This document shows positions 1 through 8,061 of a stretch of 24,684 bases of DNA, one piece after another. Numbering within the stretch: position 1 is the stretch's first letter; each line of letters starts with the position of its first letter. The position numbers and the translations under genes are program-made. A model generated the notes under the pieces. It searched no databases, was not told the origin of the DNA, and saw only the letters and a program-made list of their open reading frames with translations. Source of the stretch: 188UL27-1 sp038526275 (GTDB lineage Bacteria; Pseudomonadota; Alphaproteobacteria; Rhodobacterales; Rhodobacteraceae); assembly GCA_038526275.1 (NCBI GenBank), contig JBCBGY010000046.1, positions 1-24,684 on the forward strand, written 5' to 3'.

Positions 1-396
1 AAGGACGCGATCTTTGCAGAAACCGCAAAGGTGCTGACCGCGGGTGGAACATTTGCCTTGTTCGACGTCATGCAGATGACACCAGATGCCGAACTGCCGT
101 TCCCGTTTCCGTGGGCCGAAAAGGCTGAACAGTCATTTACCGCCGCGCCCGAGATCTACGAAGCTGCGGCGAAGGCGTCGGGCTTTTCGCAAATCGCCAA
201 GCGCAACCGCAAGGATTTTGCTTTGGATTTCTTTGATAGGGCCTTTGCGGCGGTTGAGGCGGCCGGAAAACCATCGCCGTTGGGCATTCATCTATTGATG
301 CGGGAGACAGCATTGCAAAAGCTGAAAAACTACGTTGCGGCCGTTGAGCAAGGCCTTTTGGCACCGGTCGAAATGATTTTTCGTGCGCCCGCCTGA
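1..396 (+). CDS. Class I SAM-dependent methyltransferase, C-terminal part (5' end outside window)
   Basis: The reading frame is open from the first base of the window to the TGA at 394-396, so the start and the SAM-binding N-terminal half lie upstream. The visible 131 residues begin with an amphipathic segment followed by a 'LTAGGTFALFDVM' strand. This resembles the post-motif region of UbiE/Methyltransf_11 enzymes, where a product-forming strand is followed by a 'PFPWA' loop and a helix ending '..AAKASGF'. The glycine-rich motif I is not visible, so the assignment rests on the C-terminal pattern alone and no substrate can be named. The stop lies 18 bases before the preA start, with the preA Shine-Dalgarno in the gap, so the two genes are probably co-transcribed. 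A methyltransferase is not a standard member of reductive pyrimidine operons. Confidence 0.65.
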   Translation, partial: KDAIFAETAKVLTAGGTFALFDVMQMTPDAELPFPFPWAEKAEQSFTAAPEIYEAAAKASGFSQIAKRNRKDFALDFFDRAFAAVEAAGKPSPLGIHLLMRETALQKLKNYVAAVEQGLLAPVEMIFRAPA

Positions 397-414
397 GAGT
401 AATGGAGGTTTACG

Positions 415-1722
415 ATGGCTGATCTGACGACAGAGTTTGCAGGGATCAAGAGCCCAAATCCATTCTGGCTCGCCTCTGCTCCTCCGACAGACAAGGAATA
501 TAACGTTCGCCGGGCCTTTGAGGCCGGGTGGGGCGGCGTCGTTTGGAAAACGCTAGGCTCGGAGGGCCCGCCTGTCGTCAACGTGAATGGCCCCCGATAT
601 GGCGCCGTTTACGGGGCGGACCGGCGCTTGCTGGGCCTGAACAATATCGAACTGATCACAGATCGTCCGTTGGAGGTAAACCTTCGCGAGATCAAGGCGG
701 TAAAACGCGACTATCCAGACCGCGCGATGGTCGTTTCGATCATGGTGCCGTGCGAGGAAGAAGCCTGGAAGGCGATCCTTGGTCCGGTTGAAGAGACCGG
801 CGCCGACGGGATTGAACTGAACTTCGGCTGCCCGCATGGGATGAGTGAGCGCGGCATGGGGTCTGCGGTGGGCCAGGTGCCTGAATATATCGAAATGGTC
901 ACGCGCTGGTGCAAGATGTATACCCGCATGCCTGTGATCGTGAAATTGACACCCAACATTACGGACATCCGGAAACCGGCAGAAGCGGCCAAAAAGGGCG
1001 GGGCTGATGCGGTGTCTTTGATCAACACGATCAACTCGATCACCAGCGTTGACTTGGACCTTATGGCTCCCGAGCCCACCATTGACGGCCAGGGGTCGCA
1101 TGGCGGGTATTGTGGCCCGGCGGTGAAGCCGATCGCGCTCAGCATGGTGTCGGAACTCGCCCGCAATCCGGAGACGGCGGAAATGCCGATCAGCGGAATA
1201 GGCGGGGTGACCACATGGCGGGACGCTGCGGAATATCTGGTTCTGGGGGCCGGGAATGTGCAGGTTTGTACCGCCGCCATGACCTATGGCTTCCGCATCG
1301 TGCAAGAGATGGCGGCGGGCCTGAGTTCTTGGATGGATGAGAAAGGCTATGACAGCGTGGCAGCGGTGTCAGGTCGAGCGGTTCCTAACGTAACCGACTG
1401 GCAGCATCTGAACCTGAACTACGTTACGAAGGCGCGGATCGATCAAGCCTCTTGCATCCAGTGTGGCCGGTGTTACGCGGCCTGCGAAGATACCAGCCAC
1501 CAAGCCATTGCCATGTCGCCTGAGAGGGTCTTCACGGTGGTCGATGAAGAGTGTGTCGCCTGTAATTTGTGCGTCAACGTTTGCCCGGTGGAAAATTGCA
1601 TAACGATGGAACGTATGGCCGCAGGTGAGGTGGACCCCCGTACCGGACAAATTGTTGATGATGTATACGCGAACTGGACGACTCACCCGAACAATCCGGC
1701 TGCTTTGAAAGCGGCGGAGTAA
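415..1722 (+). CDS. preA: NAD-dependent dihydropyrimidine dehydrogenase subunit PreA
   Basis: 435 aa. PreA carries the FMN-containing dihydroorotate-dehydrogenase-like barrel that reduces uracil or thymine to the 5,6-dihydro form in the cytoplasm, drawing electrons from NADH through its partner PreT. The barrel occupies about residues 1-310. It contains the ELNFGCPHG motif (about 134-142), where Cys139 matches the catalytic cysteine of mammalian dihydropyrimidine dehydrogenase (NLSCPHG). A ferredoxin-like tail holds two CxxCxxCxxxC motifs: Cys347/350/353/357 and Cys380/383/386/390. The ATG at 415 has a good Shine-Dalgarno (GGAGG, 7 bases upstream). It is followed by a glycosyltransferase-like gene, a carbamoylase and a dihydropyrimidinase, which supports the pathway call. 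No preT is adjacent. Phenylhydantoinase-linked PreA homologues exist, so the physiological substrate could be a hydantoin-like ring. Confidence 0.93.
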   Translation: MADLTTEFAGIKSPNPFWLASAPPTDKEYNVRRAFEAGWGGVVWKTLGSEGPPVVNVNGPRYGAVYGADRRLLGLNNIELITDRPLEVNLREIKAVKRDYPDRAMVVSIMVPCEEEAWKAILGPVEETGADGIELNFGCPHGMSERGMGSAVGQVPEYIEMVTRWCKMYTRMPVIVKLTPNITDIRKPAEAAKKGGADAVSLINTINSITSVDLDLMAPEPTIDGQGSHGGYCGPAVKPIALSMVSELARNPETAEMPISGIGGVTTWRDAAEYLVLGAGNVQVCTAAMTYGFRIVQEMAAGLSSWMDEKGYDSVAAVSGRAVPNVTDWQHLNLNYVTKARIDQASCIQCGRCYAACEDTSHQAIAMSPERVFTVVDEECVACNLCVNVCPVENCITMERMAAGEVDPRTGQIVDDVYANWTTHPNNPAALKAAE

Positions 1723-1749
1723 CCAGATCGCTTTAGGGGGCCTGCTGCG

Positions 1750-2628
1750 ATGACCACGGATCTCTACTTTCTTGTACCGGTTCCACGTTCTGAAACCGTT
1801 GCCGAACAGAAGTATCTGTATCGGTGCCTGGAAACCTTATTCGCCTCTTTCGCGGGGCAGACAGATGGCCGTTATGAGATGCGGGTCATCTGCGAAGAAG
1901 GTGTGGATCTGCCGGAGCTTCCCCCAAGGGGCGTGCGGTTTGATGTTCCGATTTCGGTCGGTTGGCCAGCCAATTGGGATCCGCAAGATATACAACCCGG
2001 CCAATTGGAAGAAGGGCGCAGGCTTCTGGCGGGGCTCGACGGAATCGACAAGCGCGCTTTCGTGATGCGGGTTGCGCCAACGGATCTTTTGGATCGCGAG
2101 GTTGTTCACACGATTCAGGAAGGTCCTGCCGGGCCCGACGGTTGGGTGATTGACCGAGGGTATATCTGGTTTGACGGGCAGTCCGAGCTTTATGAAGCGG
2201 ACGGATTGCAGTTGGCATGCGCGAGCACGGTCGCCGTGCGGGCCAAGTATCTGAAATGCTTCTCTTCCGATGTGCCGCGTGAAGAAATGTTGATGGAACT
2301 GGGAAGCATGACCGCATGGTTTGAACTGCTGAACCAGGCCGGGCGCACCTTCAGTCGTTTGCCATATCGCGGGGTCATCTATCGGCGCGGGGCGCAAGGC
2401 GGCGCTCCGAGGACCGGGGAGGGCGGCGGTGCAGCTTGGTTAGGCGGTGCCCGGCCCGGTGCGGTTCTGGAAAGCCTGAAGCGGATCGTGGGCGCCGAGC
2501 GCCAGAGTGCGCCAGGGCCGGCTGATATGCTGACCTGCCATTGGGACCGGTCGCACGAATTTTCGGGCGAGCTTTATCGGTCCATGACCGGCGGAGCCGC
2601 CCACAGCACGACAACAAGCGCCGCATAA
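1750..2628 (+). CDS. Hypothetical protein, possible GT-A-fold glycosyltransferase-like
   Basis: 292 aa, not recognised with certainty. The N-terminus (TDLYFLVPVPR.., then ..YLYRCLETLFAS..) resembles the first strand and helix of bacterial GT-A glycosyltransferases. The segment around residues 105-117 (FVMRVAPTDLLDR) sits where such enzymes have an 'R-hydrophobic-DxDD' metal motif, but here the acidic motif is degenerate (APTD). A GWVIDRGYIWFDG stretch and a later AWFELLNQAG..LPYRGVIYRR stretch also resemble the family pattern. No signal peptide or membrane helix is visible. The last 70 residues are Gly/Ala-rich and probably disordered. The ATG at 1750 has an AGGGGG tract 10 bases upstream, and the gene sits 27 bases after preA and 12 before the carbamoylase, so it belongs to the operon. 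It may be catalytically inactive, or a fold unrelated to glycosyltransferases. Function unknown. Confidence 0.85.
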   Translation: MTTDLYFLVPVPRSETVAEQKYLYRCLETLFASFAGQTDGRYEMRVICEEGVDLPELPPRGVRFDVPISVGWPANWDPQDIQPGQLEEGRRLLAGLDGIDKRAFVMRVAPTDLLDREVVHTIQEGPAGPDGWVIDRGYIWFDGQSELYEADGLQLACASTVAVRAKYLKCFSSDVPREEMLMELGSMTAWFELLNQAGRTFSRLPYRGVIYRRGAQGGAPRTGEGGGAAWLGGARPGAVLESLKRIVGAERQSAPGPADMLTCHWDRSHEFSGELYRSMTGGAAHSTTTSAA

Positions 2629-2640
2629 TCGAGGCAATAG

Positions 2641-3891
2641 ATGGCAGCACCCGGAGAGAACCTTAGGATCAACCCCGACCGGCTGTGGGACAGCCTGATG
2701 GAGATGGCTCAGATCGGCCCCGGCGTGGCGGGCGGCAACAATCGCCAGACCCTGACGGATGAAGATGCGGAAGGCAGGGCCCTGTTCCAGAAATGGTGCG
2801 AAGAGGCGGGCTGCACGATGGGGCTCGACACAATGGGCAACATGTTCGCCCAGCGGCCGGGGACGGACCCGGAGGCGTTGCCGGTCTATGTGGGCTCTCA
2901 TCTGGATACCCAGCCAACCGGTGGGAAATATGATGGGGTTCTCGGTGTGTTGGGCGGGTTGGAAATTGTGCGTTCGCTCAACGATCTGGGGATCGAAACC
3001 AAGCATCCGATCGTTGTGACGAACTTTACCAATGAGGAAGGTACCCGCTATGCGCCTGCGATGCTGGCCAGCGGTGTGTTCATCGGGATCCATGACCAGG
3101 ACTGGGCCTATGACCGGGTCGACGCGGATGGCAAACGGTTTGGCGACGAACTGGAGCGGATTGGCTGGAAAGGCGACGAGACCGTTGGCGCCCGGAAGAT
3201 GCATGCGTTTTTTGAGTTGCACATCGAGCAGGGCCCGATCCTGGAGGCGGAGGCCAAGGATATTGGTGTCGTGACCCATGGCCAGGGGCTCTGGTGGCTT
3301 GAAGTGACGCTGACCGGGAAAGATGCCCATACCGGTTCGACACCGATGACTATGCGGGTGAATGCCGGTTTGGGCATGGCGCGGATTACAGAAGCTGTGC
3401 ACCAGATCGCCATGGATCATCAGCCGGGTGCCGTGGGCGCCGTGGGACATGCCAACGTCTATCCGAATTCCCGCAACGTGATCCCGGGCAAGGCTGTCTT
3501 TACTGTCGATATTCGTTCGCCGGATCTGGAGAAACTGACCGCAATGCGGACCCGATTGGAGGCTGAAGCGGCAGAGATTGCGGCAGAGCTTGGCCTGGGG
3601 CTAGAGATCGAACCGGTAGGCCATTTTGACCCGGTGACGTTCGATGAAGGATGTGTGGGCGCGGTTCGGGGTGCTGCAGAGCGGCTAGGCTACAGCCACA
3701 TGGATTTGGTTTCGGGCGCCGGTCACGATGCCTGCTGGATCAACCGGGTCGCGCCGACGGCGATGATCATGTGCCCTTGCGTGGATGGGCTGAGCCACAA
3801 TGAGGCGGAGGAGATAACCAAAGACTGGGCGCGGGCAGGGGCGGATGTGCTGTTCCATGCCGTTGTCGAGACGGCGGAGATCGTTGGTTAG
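2641..3891 (+). CDS. M20-family Zn-dependent hydrolase, N-carbamoyl-beta-alanine amidohydrolase (beta-ureidopropionase) / N-carbamoylase type
   Basis: 416 aa, the normal length for the hydantoinase/carbamoylase branch of peptidase family M20. The expected metal ligands are in place: His87 in GSHLDT, Asp98 in GKYDGVLG, Glu132/Glu133 in TNEEGTRY, His194 in ELHIEQGP, and His386 in GLSHNEAE. The dimerisation/lid insert (about 215-330) contains the typical GKDAHTGSTPM motif. The family hydrolyses N-carbamoyl amino acids to the free amino acid, CO2 and ammonia. Next to preA and a dihydropyrimidinase, the third step of reductive pyrimidine breakdown (N-carbamoyl-beta-alanine to beta-alanine) is the best guess. 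Allantoate amidohydrolase and L-carbamoylase are alternatives that the sequence alone cannot exclude. The ATG at 2641 has GAGG about 7 bases upstream. A hairpin and a short repeat separate it from the next gene. Confidence 0.92.
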   Translation: MAAPGENLRINPDRLWDSLMEMAQIGPGVAGGNNRQTLTDEDAEGRALFQKWCEEAGCTMGLDTMGNMFAQRPGTDPEALPVYVGSHLDTQPTGGKYDGVLGVLGGLEIVRSLNDLGIETKHPIVVTNFTNEEGTRYAPAMLASGVFIGIHDQDWAYDRVDADGKRFGDELERIGWKGDETVGARKMHAFFELHIEQGPILEAEAKDIGVVTHGQGLWWLEVTLTGKDAHTGSTPMTMRVNAGLGMARITEAVHQIAMDHQPGAVGAVGHANVYPNSRNVIPGKAVFTVDIRSPDLEKLTAMRTRLEAEAAEIAAELGLGLEIEPVGHFDPVTFDEGCVGAVRGAAERLGYSHMDLVSGAGHDACWINRVAPTAMIMCPCVDGLSHNEAEEITKDWARAGADVLFHAVVETAEIVG

Positions 3892-3893
3892 GG

Positions 3894-3943
3894 CTGGGGC
3901 GCTGCCCCAGACCCCGAAATATTTGTACCAATAAGAAAGAGCT
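3894..3943 (+). repeat. Intergenic hairpin plus short repeat, copy 1
   Basis: The first part is a perfect 7-bp stem (CTGGGGC at 3894-3900 pairing with GCCCCAG at 3904-3910, 3-base loop). A 24-base segment at 3920-3943 starts TATTTG and ends AATAAGAAAGAGCT. This segment recurs at 7184-7207 with 22 of 24 bases identical. In both places it ends 3-5 bases before the next start codon, so its purine run (AAGAAAGAG) probably serves as the ribosome binding site. The hairpin may stabilise the upstream mRNA or cause partial termination. I recall similar intergenic sequences from Rhodobacterales genomes, but have not checked this. Confidence 0.7.
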
Positions 3944-3948
3944 ACGGC

Positions 3949-5412
3949 ATGAGTAAGGTCATCAAGGGTGGGACGGTTGTGACGGCGGATCGGTCTTGGG
4001 TGGCTGATGTGTTGATCGAGGGGGAAAAGATCGTTGAGATTGGGGAGAACCTGAGCGGGGATGAGGTGATTGATGCCTCGGACGCTTATGTGATCCCGGG
4101 CGGGATTGACCCGCACACCCATCTAGAGATGCCATTCATGGGGACGACGGCAACCGAGACCTTTGAAAGCGGCACGTTCGCGGCGGCGGCGGGCGGCACG
4201 ACCATGTTGGTGGATTTCTGTCTGCCGGGCGAAGATGGATCGCTTTTGAAGGCGGTTGATGATTGGGACCGGAAATCCAAGGATCAGATCTGCTGCGATA
4301 TCTCGTACCATATGGCCATCACAGGCTGGAATGAGAACATTTTCAACGAGATGGAGGCCGTTGTTAAGGAGCGCGGCATCAACAGTTTCAAGCATTTCAT
4401 GGCCTATAAGGGCGCGTTGATGGTTGAGGATGACGAGATGTACGCCTCCTTCAAGCGCTGTGGGGAACTGGGTGCTCTGCCGCTGGTCCATGCCGAGAAT
4501 GGCGATATCGTCTTTGAGCTTCAGCAGAAATTCATGGCGGACGGTGTGACGGGGCCGGAGGGCCATGCCTTTTCCCGCCCGCCTGAGGTGGAAGGCGAGG
4601 CAGCGAACCGCGCGATTATGATCGCTGATGCGGCGGGCACACCGCTTTACATCGTGCATGTCTCCTGTGAACAGGCCCATGAGGCGATCCGTCGGGCCCG
4701 CCAGAAGGGCATGCGGGTTTATGGGGAGCCGCTTGTTCAGCATCTGACATTGGATGAGAGTGAGTATTTCAACAAGGATTGGCAATATGCGGCCCGGCGG
4801 GTCATGTCGCCGCCGTTCCGGTCGAAAGAGCATCAGGATGGTCTGTGGGCTGGTTTGGCGGCCGGGTCGTTGCAGGTTGTAGCGACCGACCATGCGGCCT
4901 TCAGTGACGAACAAAAACGGATGGGTGTTGGAGATTTCACCCGTATTCCCAACGGAACAGGCGGGCTGGAAGAGCGTTTGGCTGTGCTTTGGACTGCGGG
5001 CGTAGAAACGGGTCGCTTGACGCCAGAAGAATTTGTGGCTGTGACCTCGACAAACATCGCGAAAATACTAAATATTTACCCCACGAAAGGGGCATTGGTG
5101 CCGGGGGCCGATGCCGACGTGGTGGTTTGGGATCCAGGTTTGCACCGGACCATCGCTGTGAGCAGCCAGAAGTCGATCATTGACTACAACGTCTTTGAGG
5201 GGATGGAAGTGAAGGCACAGGCTCGATTTACGCTCAGCCGGGGCGATGTGATCTGGGCTTATGGCCAGAACAGCCAGCCGCAGCCTGGGCGCGGCAAATT
5301 CGTCAAAAGACCTGCCTATTCAAGCGCTTCGAAGGCGCTTTCCAAGTGGAAATCCTTGAATACACCGCGCAAGGTTGAGCGCGATCCGATGAACATTCCC
5401 GCGGGGGTATAG
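3949..5412 (+). CDS. hydA: Dihydropyrimidinase (D-hydantoinase)
   Basis: 487 aa, the usual length for the family. It hydrolyses the dihydropyrimidine ring to N-carbamoyl-beta-alanine (or hydantoins to carbamoyl amino acids) with a binuclear metal centre in an amidohydrolase barrel. Metal-site residues are all visible: His56 and His58 in DPHTHLEM, the carboxylated-lysine candidate Lys154 in FMAYKG, His181 in LVHAENG, His237 in IVHVS, and Asp314 in ATDHAAF. The start at 3949 has no canonical Shine-Dalgarno. The AAGAAAGAG run of the preceding repeat lies 6-14 bases upstream and probably substitutes. The stop at 5410-5412 is one base before the ATPase start, so translation is likely coupled with the transporter genes. 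Together with preA and the M20 hydrolase it completes the three reductive steps. Confidence 0.95.
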   Translation: MSKVIKGGTVVTADRSWVADVLIEGEKIVEIGENLSGDEVIDASDAYVIPGGIDPHTHLEMPFMGTTATETFESGTFAAAAGGTTMLVDFCLPGEDGSLLKAVDDWDRKSKDQICCDISYHMAITGWNENIFNEMEAVVKERGINSFKHFMAYKGALMVEDDEMYASFKRCGELGALPLVHAENGDIVFELQQKFMADGVTGPEGHAFSRPPEVEGEAANRAIMIADAAGTPLYIVHVSCEQAHEAIRRARQKGMRVYGEPLVQHLTLDESEYFNKDWQYAARRVMSPPFRSKEHQDGLWAGLAAGSLQVVATDHAAFSDEQKRMGVGDFTRIPNGTGGLEERLAVLWTAGVETGRLTPEEFVAVTSTNIAKILNIYPTKGALVPGADADVVVWDPGLHRTIAVSSQKSIIDYNVFEGMEVKAQARFTLSRGDVIWAYGQNSQPQPGRGKFVKRPAYSSASKALSKWKSLNTPRKVERDPMNIPAGV

Positions 5413-5413
5413 T

Positions 5414-6247
5414 ATGGACGGTCAAGGCATGGAGGCCCACCAGGCCCTGGATACGCCGAGCATTGTACCATCGGTCATTCATGTGACGGATGTGAGTTTG
5501 ACTTTTCAAACCAATGACGGGCCTGTCCATGCCTTGAAAGATATCAATCTGACCGTGGCCAAGGGTGACTTCGTGTCGTTCATCGGACCGTCAGGTTGTG
5601 GCAAAACCACATTGCTGCGCGCCATTGCGGGGCTGGAACAACCCACTGCTGGAAAGCTGAGTGTCAACGGGATGGATCCTGATGCGGCGCGGAAAGCCCG
5701 CGCCTATGGCTATGTTTTTCAGGCAGCGGGTCTATATCCGTGGCGGACGATCGCGGGCAATGTGAAACTGCCCCTGGAGATTATGGGATATAGTCGCGAG
5801 GACCAGCGAGACCGGGTGCGGGACGTCCTGCAATTGGTTGATCTGCAAGACTTTTCAGAGAAGTTTCCTTGGCAGCTGTCCGGTGGCATGCAGCAACGGG
5901 CGAGCATTGCGCGGGCGCTGGCTTTTGATGCCGACATATTGCTTATGGACGAACCATTTGGGGCGCTGGATGAGATCGTTCGGGATCATCTGAACGAGCA
6001 GTTGCTGAACCTTTGGGACCGGACCGGCAAGACGGTTGGCTTTGTGACCCATTCGATCCCGGAAGCTGTGTTTCTGAGTACCAAGATCGTGGTGATGTCA
6101 CCGCGGCCCGGGCGCATTTCTGATGTGATCGACAGCCCCTTGCCGAGGGAGCGACCCCTGGACATTCGGGATACGCCAGAGTTCATTGATGTGGCCCGTC
6201 GGGTGCGGGATGGGTTGCGCGCCGGGTCGGCGTCTGTTGAGGGGTAA
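5414..6247 (+). CDS. ABC transporter ATP-binding protein, NitT/TauT (SsuB/ThiZ-like) type
   Basis: 277 aa. Cytoplasmic ATPase of an importer. Walker A is GPSGCGKTT at about 58-66, the Q-loop lies in YVFQAAGLYPWRT, the signature LSGGMQQR is at 155-162, and Walker B ILLMDEP is at 175-181. An H-loop histidine sits in FVTHSIPEA. The 'LYPWRTIAGNV' stretch and 'LSTKIVVMSPRPGRI' are typical of the nitrate/taurine/HMP-type family. The first 20 residues form a poorly conserved extension. The ATG follows the dihydropyrimidinase stop by one base, with no strong Shine-Dalgarno, so coupled translation is likely. The operon context suggests a pyrimidine or related ring as cargo. An HMP-like thiamine precursor or another nitrogenous compound is possible. 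Confidence 0.93.
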   Translation: MDGQGMEAHQALDTPSIVPSVIHVTDVSLTFQTNDGPVHALKDINLTVAKGDFVSFIGPSGCGKTTLLRAIAGLEQPTAGKLSVNGMDPDAARKARAYGYVFQAAGLYPWRTIAGNVKLPLEIMGYSREDQRDRVRDVLQLVDLQDFSEKFPWQLSGGMQQRASIARALAFDADILLMDEPFGALDEIVRDHLNEQLLNLWDRTGKTVGFVTHSIPEAVFLSTKIVVMSPRPGRISDVIDSPLPRERPLDIRDTPEFIDVARRVRDGLRAGSASVEG

Positions 6248-6297
6248 GGTGATGCGAGTGACAATCGGACCTGTCTTAGGCCCTTTAGGGTAAGTCG

Positions 6298-7161
6298 ATG
6301 CGGCATATTCTACCTATTATCGCCGTGATCGCGGCGATCGTTGCCTTGTGGTATGGGGCGGCGATTTGGATGAACGCCCAGTGGACGCTTCAGCAAGCGG
6401 AACGATCGGAAACATCTCTTACGTTAGCGCAGGTTGTGGCGGGGTCCTTTGGCCAGGAACGCCCGCGTTTGCCGATGCCCGATCAGGTTGTGGCGGAGCT
6501 TTGGGAGACGACGATCGAAAAGAAGGTGACCTCCAAACGGTCGCTTGTATTTCATGCCGGGATCACGTTGGGTTCGACGCTGTCTGGATTTTTGCTGGGT
6601 GCGGTCGCGGGCACTCTCTTGGCGGTCGGCATTGTCCACAGCGAAGTGATGGATAAGAGTGTGATGCCCTGGGCGGTAGCAAGCCAGATGATCCCGATCC
6701 TGGCCATTGCGCCAATGATCATCGTGGTGCTGAACTCTGTAGGCGTGCAGGGCGTTTTGCCGAAGGCCGTGATTTCTGCCTATCTGTCGTTCTTTCCGGT
6801 GGTGGTGGGCATGGTGAAGGGATTGCGCAGCCCGGACCTAATGCAGTTGGATTTGCTCAAGACCTATTCGGCCAGCAACGCGCAGTCGCTGTGGAAGTTG
6901 CGGTTTCCGGCTTCTTTGCCGTATCTCTTTGCTTCTTTGAAGATTGCTATCGCGGCGAGCCTTGTCGGGGCCATTGTGGCCGAGTTGCCGACAGGGGCTG
7001 TGCGCGGGTTGGGCGCCCGGATGTTGACCGGGAGCTATTACGGGCAGACCATCCAGATTTGGTCGGCTTTGCTGATGGCAGCGATGGTCGCGGCCCTGCT
7101 GGTGGGGCTTGTCGGCGTGCTTCAGCGGATCAGTCTGGCGCGGATGGGGATGGCGCAATGA
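6298..7161 (+). CDS. ABC transporter permease, NitT/TauT type (first permease)
   Basis: 287 aa integral membrane protein. Helix 1 is at the very N-terminus (ILPIIAVIAAIVALWYGAAIW). A polar stretch of roughly 60-70 residues follows, probably periplasmic, and then the BPD_transp_1 core of about five helices from residue ~80. The EAA-like cytoplasmic loop that contacts the ATPase is around 185-205 (TYSASNAQSLWKLRFPASLP), followed by the LKIAIAASLVGAIVAEL helix typical of SsuC/ThiX permeases. The ATG at 6298 has AGGGTAA about 7 bases upstream. The 50-base gap to the ATPase shows no terminator. It probably pairs with the second permease to form a heterodimeric pore, since the two proteins differ clearly in sequence. 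Confidence 0.93.
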   Translation: MRHILPIIAVIAAIVALWYGAAIWMNAQWTLQQAERSETSLTLAQVVAGSFGQERPRLPMPDQVVAELWETTIEKKVTSKRSLVFHAGITLGSTLSGFLLGAVAGTLLAVGIVHSEVMDKSVMPWAVASQMIPILAIAPMIIVVLNSVGVQGVLPKAVISAYLSFFPVVVGMVKGLRSPDLMQLDLLKTYSASNAQSLWKLRFPASLPYLFASLKIAIAASLVGAIVAELPTGAVRGLGARMLTGSYYGQTIQIWSALLMAAMVAALLVGLVGVLQRISLARMGMAQ

Positions 7162-7183
7162 TTTTATGTGCCTCCGGCGGAAG

Positions 7184-7207
7184 TATTTGGGCCAATAAGA
7201 AAGAGCT
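7184..7207 (+). repeat. Intergenic short repeat, copy 2
   Basis: 24 bases matching the segment at 3920-3943 at 22 positions. The two differences are adjacent (GG here, TA there, at the 7th and 8th bases). A short GC-rich CCTCCGGCGG element lies just upstream at 7171-7180 instead of the strong hairpin of copy 1. The repeat ends 3 bases before the GTG start of the second permease and supplies its only purine-rich ribosome-binding candidate. Confidence 0.7.
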
Positions 7208-7210
7208 GGC

Positions 7211-8044
7211 GTGCTGAAGGCGGTGGGCCTGGTTGCGCTTTGGCTGTCTGCCTGGCGGGCCAATGTTTTTTTGTCTCGGATTGCGCCGCCTTGGGCCGTG
7301 GCTGCGTTCTTTGGTTTGACCCTGCTGGTTTTGTGGGAACTGGTTGTTTGGGCTTATGGCGTGCCATCGGTTATTTTGCCGGCGCCATCGGCGATTGCAG
7401 CGCGCTTTTCCATGTCGTTGGACATTTTATGGCAGGACTTCGTCCAGACATTTCTGAAGGGCGCGCTCAGCGGATACATATTGGGGGCACTTGCCGCGTT
7501 CGCGGTTGCCTTGCTGGCGGACCGGTATGATTTCCTGCGGCGAGGATTGTTGCCGGTGGGCAATTTCATGGCCGCCCTGCCGATCATCGGGACTGCGCCA
7601 ATTCTAGTCATGTGGTTTGGCTTTGACTGGCAGTCCAAGGCGGCTGTGGTCGTTGTGATGGTGTTCTTTCCATTACTGGTCAACATGGTTGAGGGGTTGC
7701 GGGCGAGCAGCCCGATGCAGCGGGATTTGATGCTGACCTATGGTGCGAGTTACGGTCAAACTTTGTGGCGGCTTCGCTTACCCGCTGCCATGCCGTTTTT
7801 CTTTAACGGTCTGAAGATAGCGACGACCTTGTCGCTGATCGGGGCGATCGTGGCGGAGTTTTTCGGCTCGCCCATCAAGGGGATGGGTTTTCGGATCTCG
7901 ACAGAAGTGGGGCGTCTGGCGCTTGATATGGTTTGGGCCGAGATTGTCGTGGCGGCGCTGGCAGGGTCGGCATTCTACGGATTTGTCGCGGGAATGGAGC
8001 GATTGGTGACGTTCTGGCATCCATCGCAACGCCGACAGGGATGA
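7211..8044 (+). CDS. ABC transporter permease, NitT/TauT type (second permease)
   Basis: 277 aa with about six membrane segments. The EAA-like loop TYGASYGQTLWRLRLPAAMP (about 177-196) is followed by NGLKIATTLSLIGAIVAEFFG, a hallmark of the nitrate/taurine/HMP permease family. The start is GTG at 7211, placed by the end of the short repeat whose AAGAAAGAG run lies 7-15 bases upstream. No ATG further in gives a full first helix. The stop at 8042-8044 precedes the binding-protein start by 17 bases. It is probably the partner of the preceding permease. Confidence 0.92.
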   Translation: MLKAVGLVALWLSAWRANVFLSRIAPPWAVAAFFGLTLLVLWELVVWAYGVPSVILPAPSAIAARFSMSLDILWQDFVQTFLKGALSGYILGALAAFAVALLADRYDFLRRGLLPVGNFMAALPIIGTAPILVMWFGFDWQSKAAVVVVMVFFPLLVNMVEGLRASSPMQRDLMLTYGASYGQTLWRLRLPAAMPFFFNGLKIATTLSLIGAIVAEFFGSPIKGMGFRISTEVGRLALDMVWAEIVVAALAGSAFYGFVAGMERLVTFWHPSQRRQG

Positions 8045-8061
8045 CTTGAGAAGGAGAAATC

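Noticed and set aside
2440..3450. A - strand frame of 336 codons
   Set aside because: Antisense shadow of the M20 hydrolase gene and the end of the preceding gene; His/Arg/Pro-rich and without domains. The + strand protein has complete metal ligands.
8045..8061. A riboswitch controlling the NMT1-type binding protein
   Set aside because: Only 17 bases separate it from the permease gene, and no thiamine-type riboswitch pattern was seen upstream of any gene of the operon in the window.
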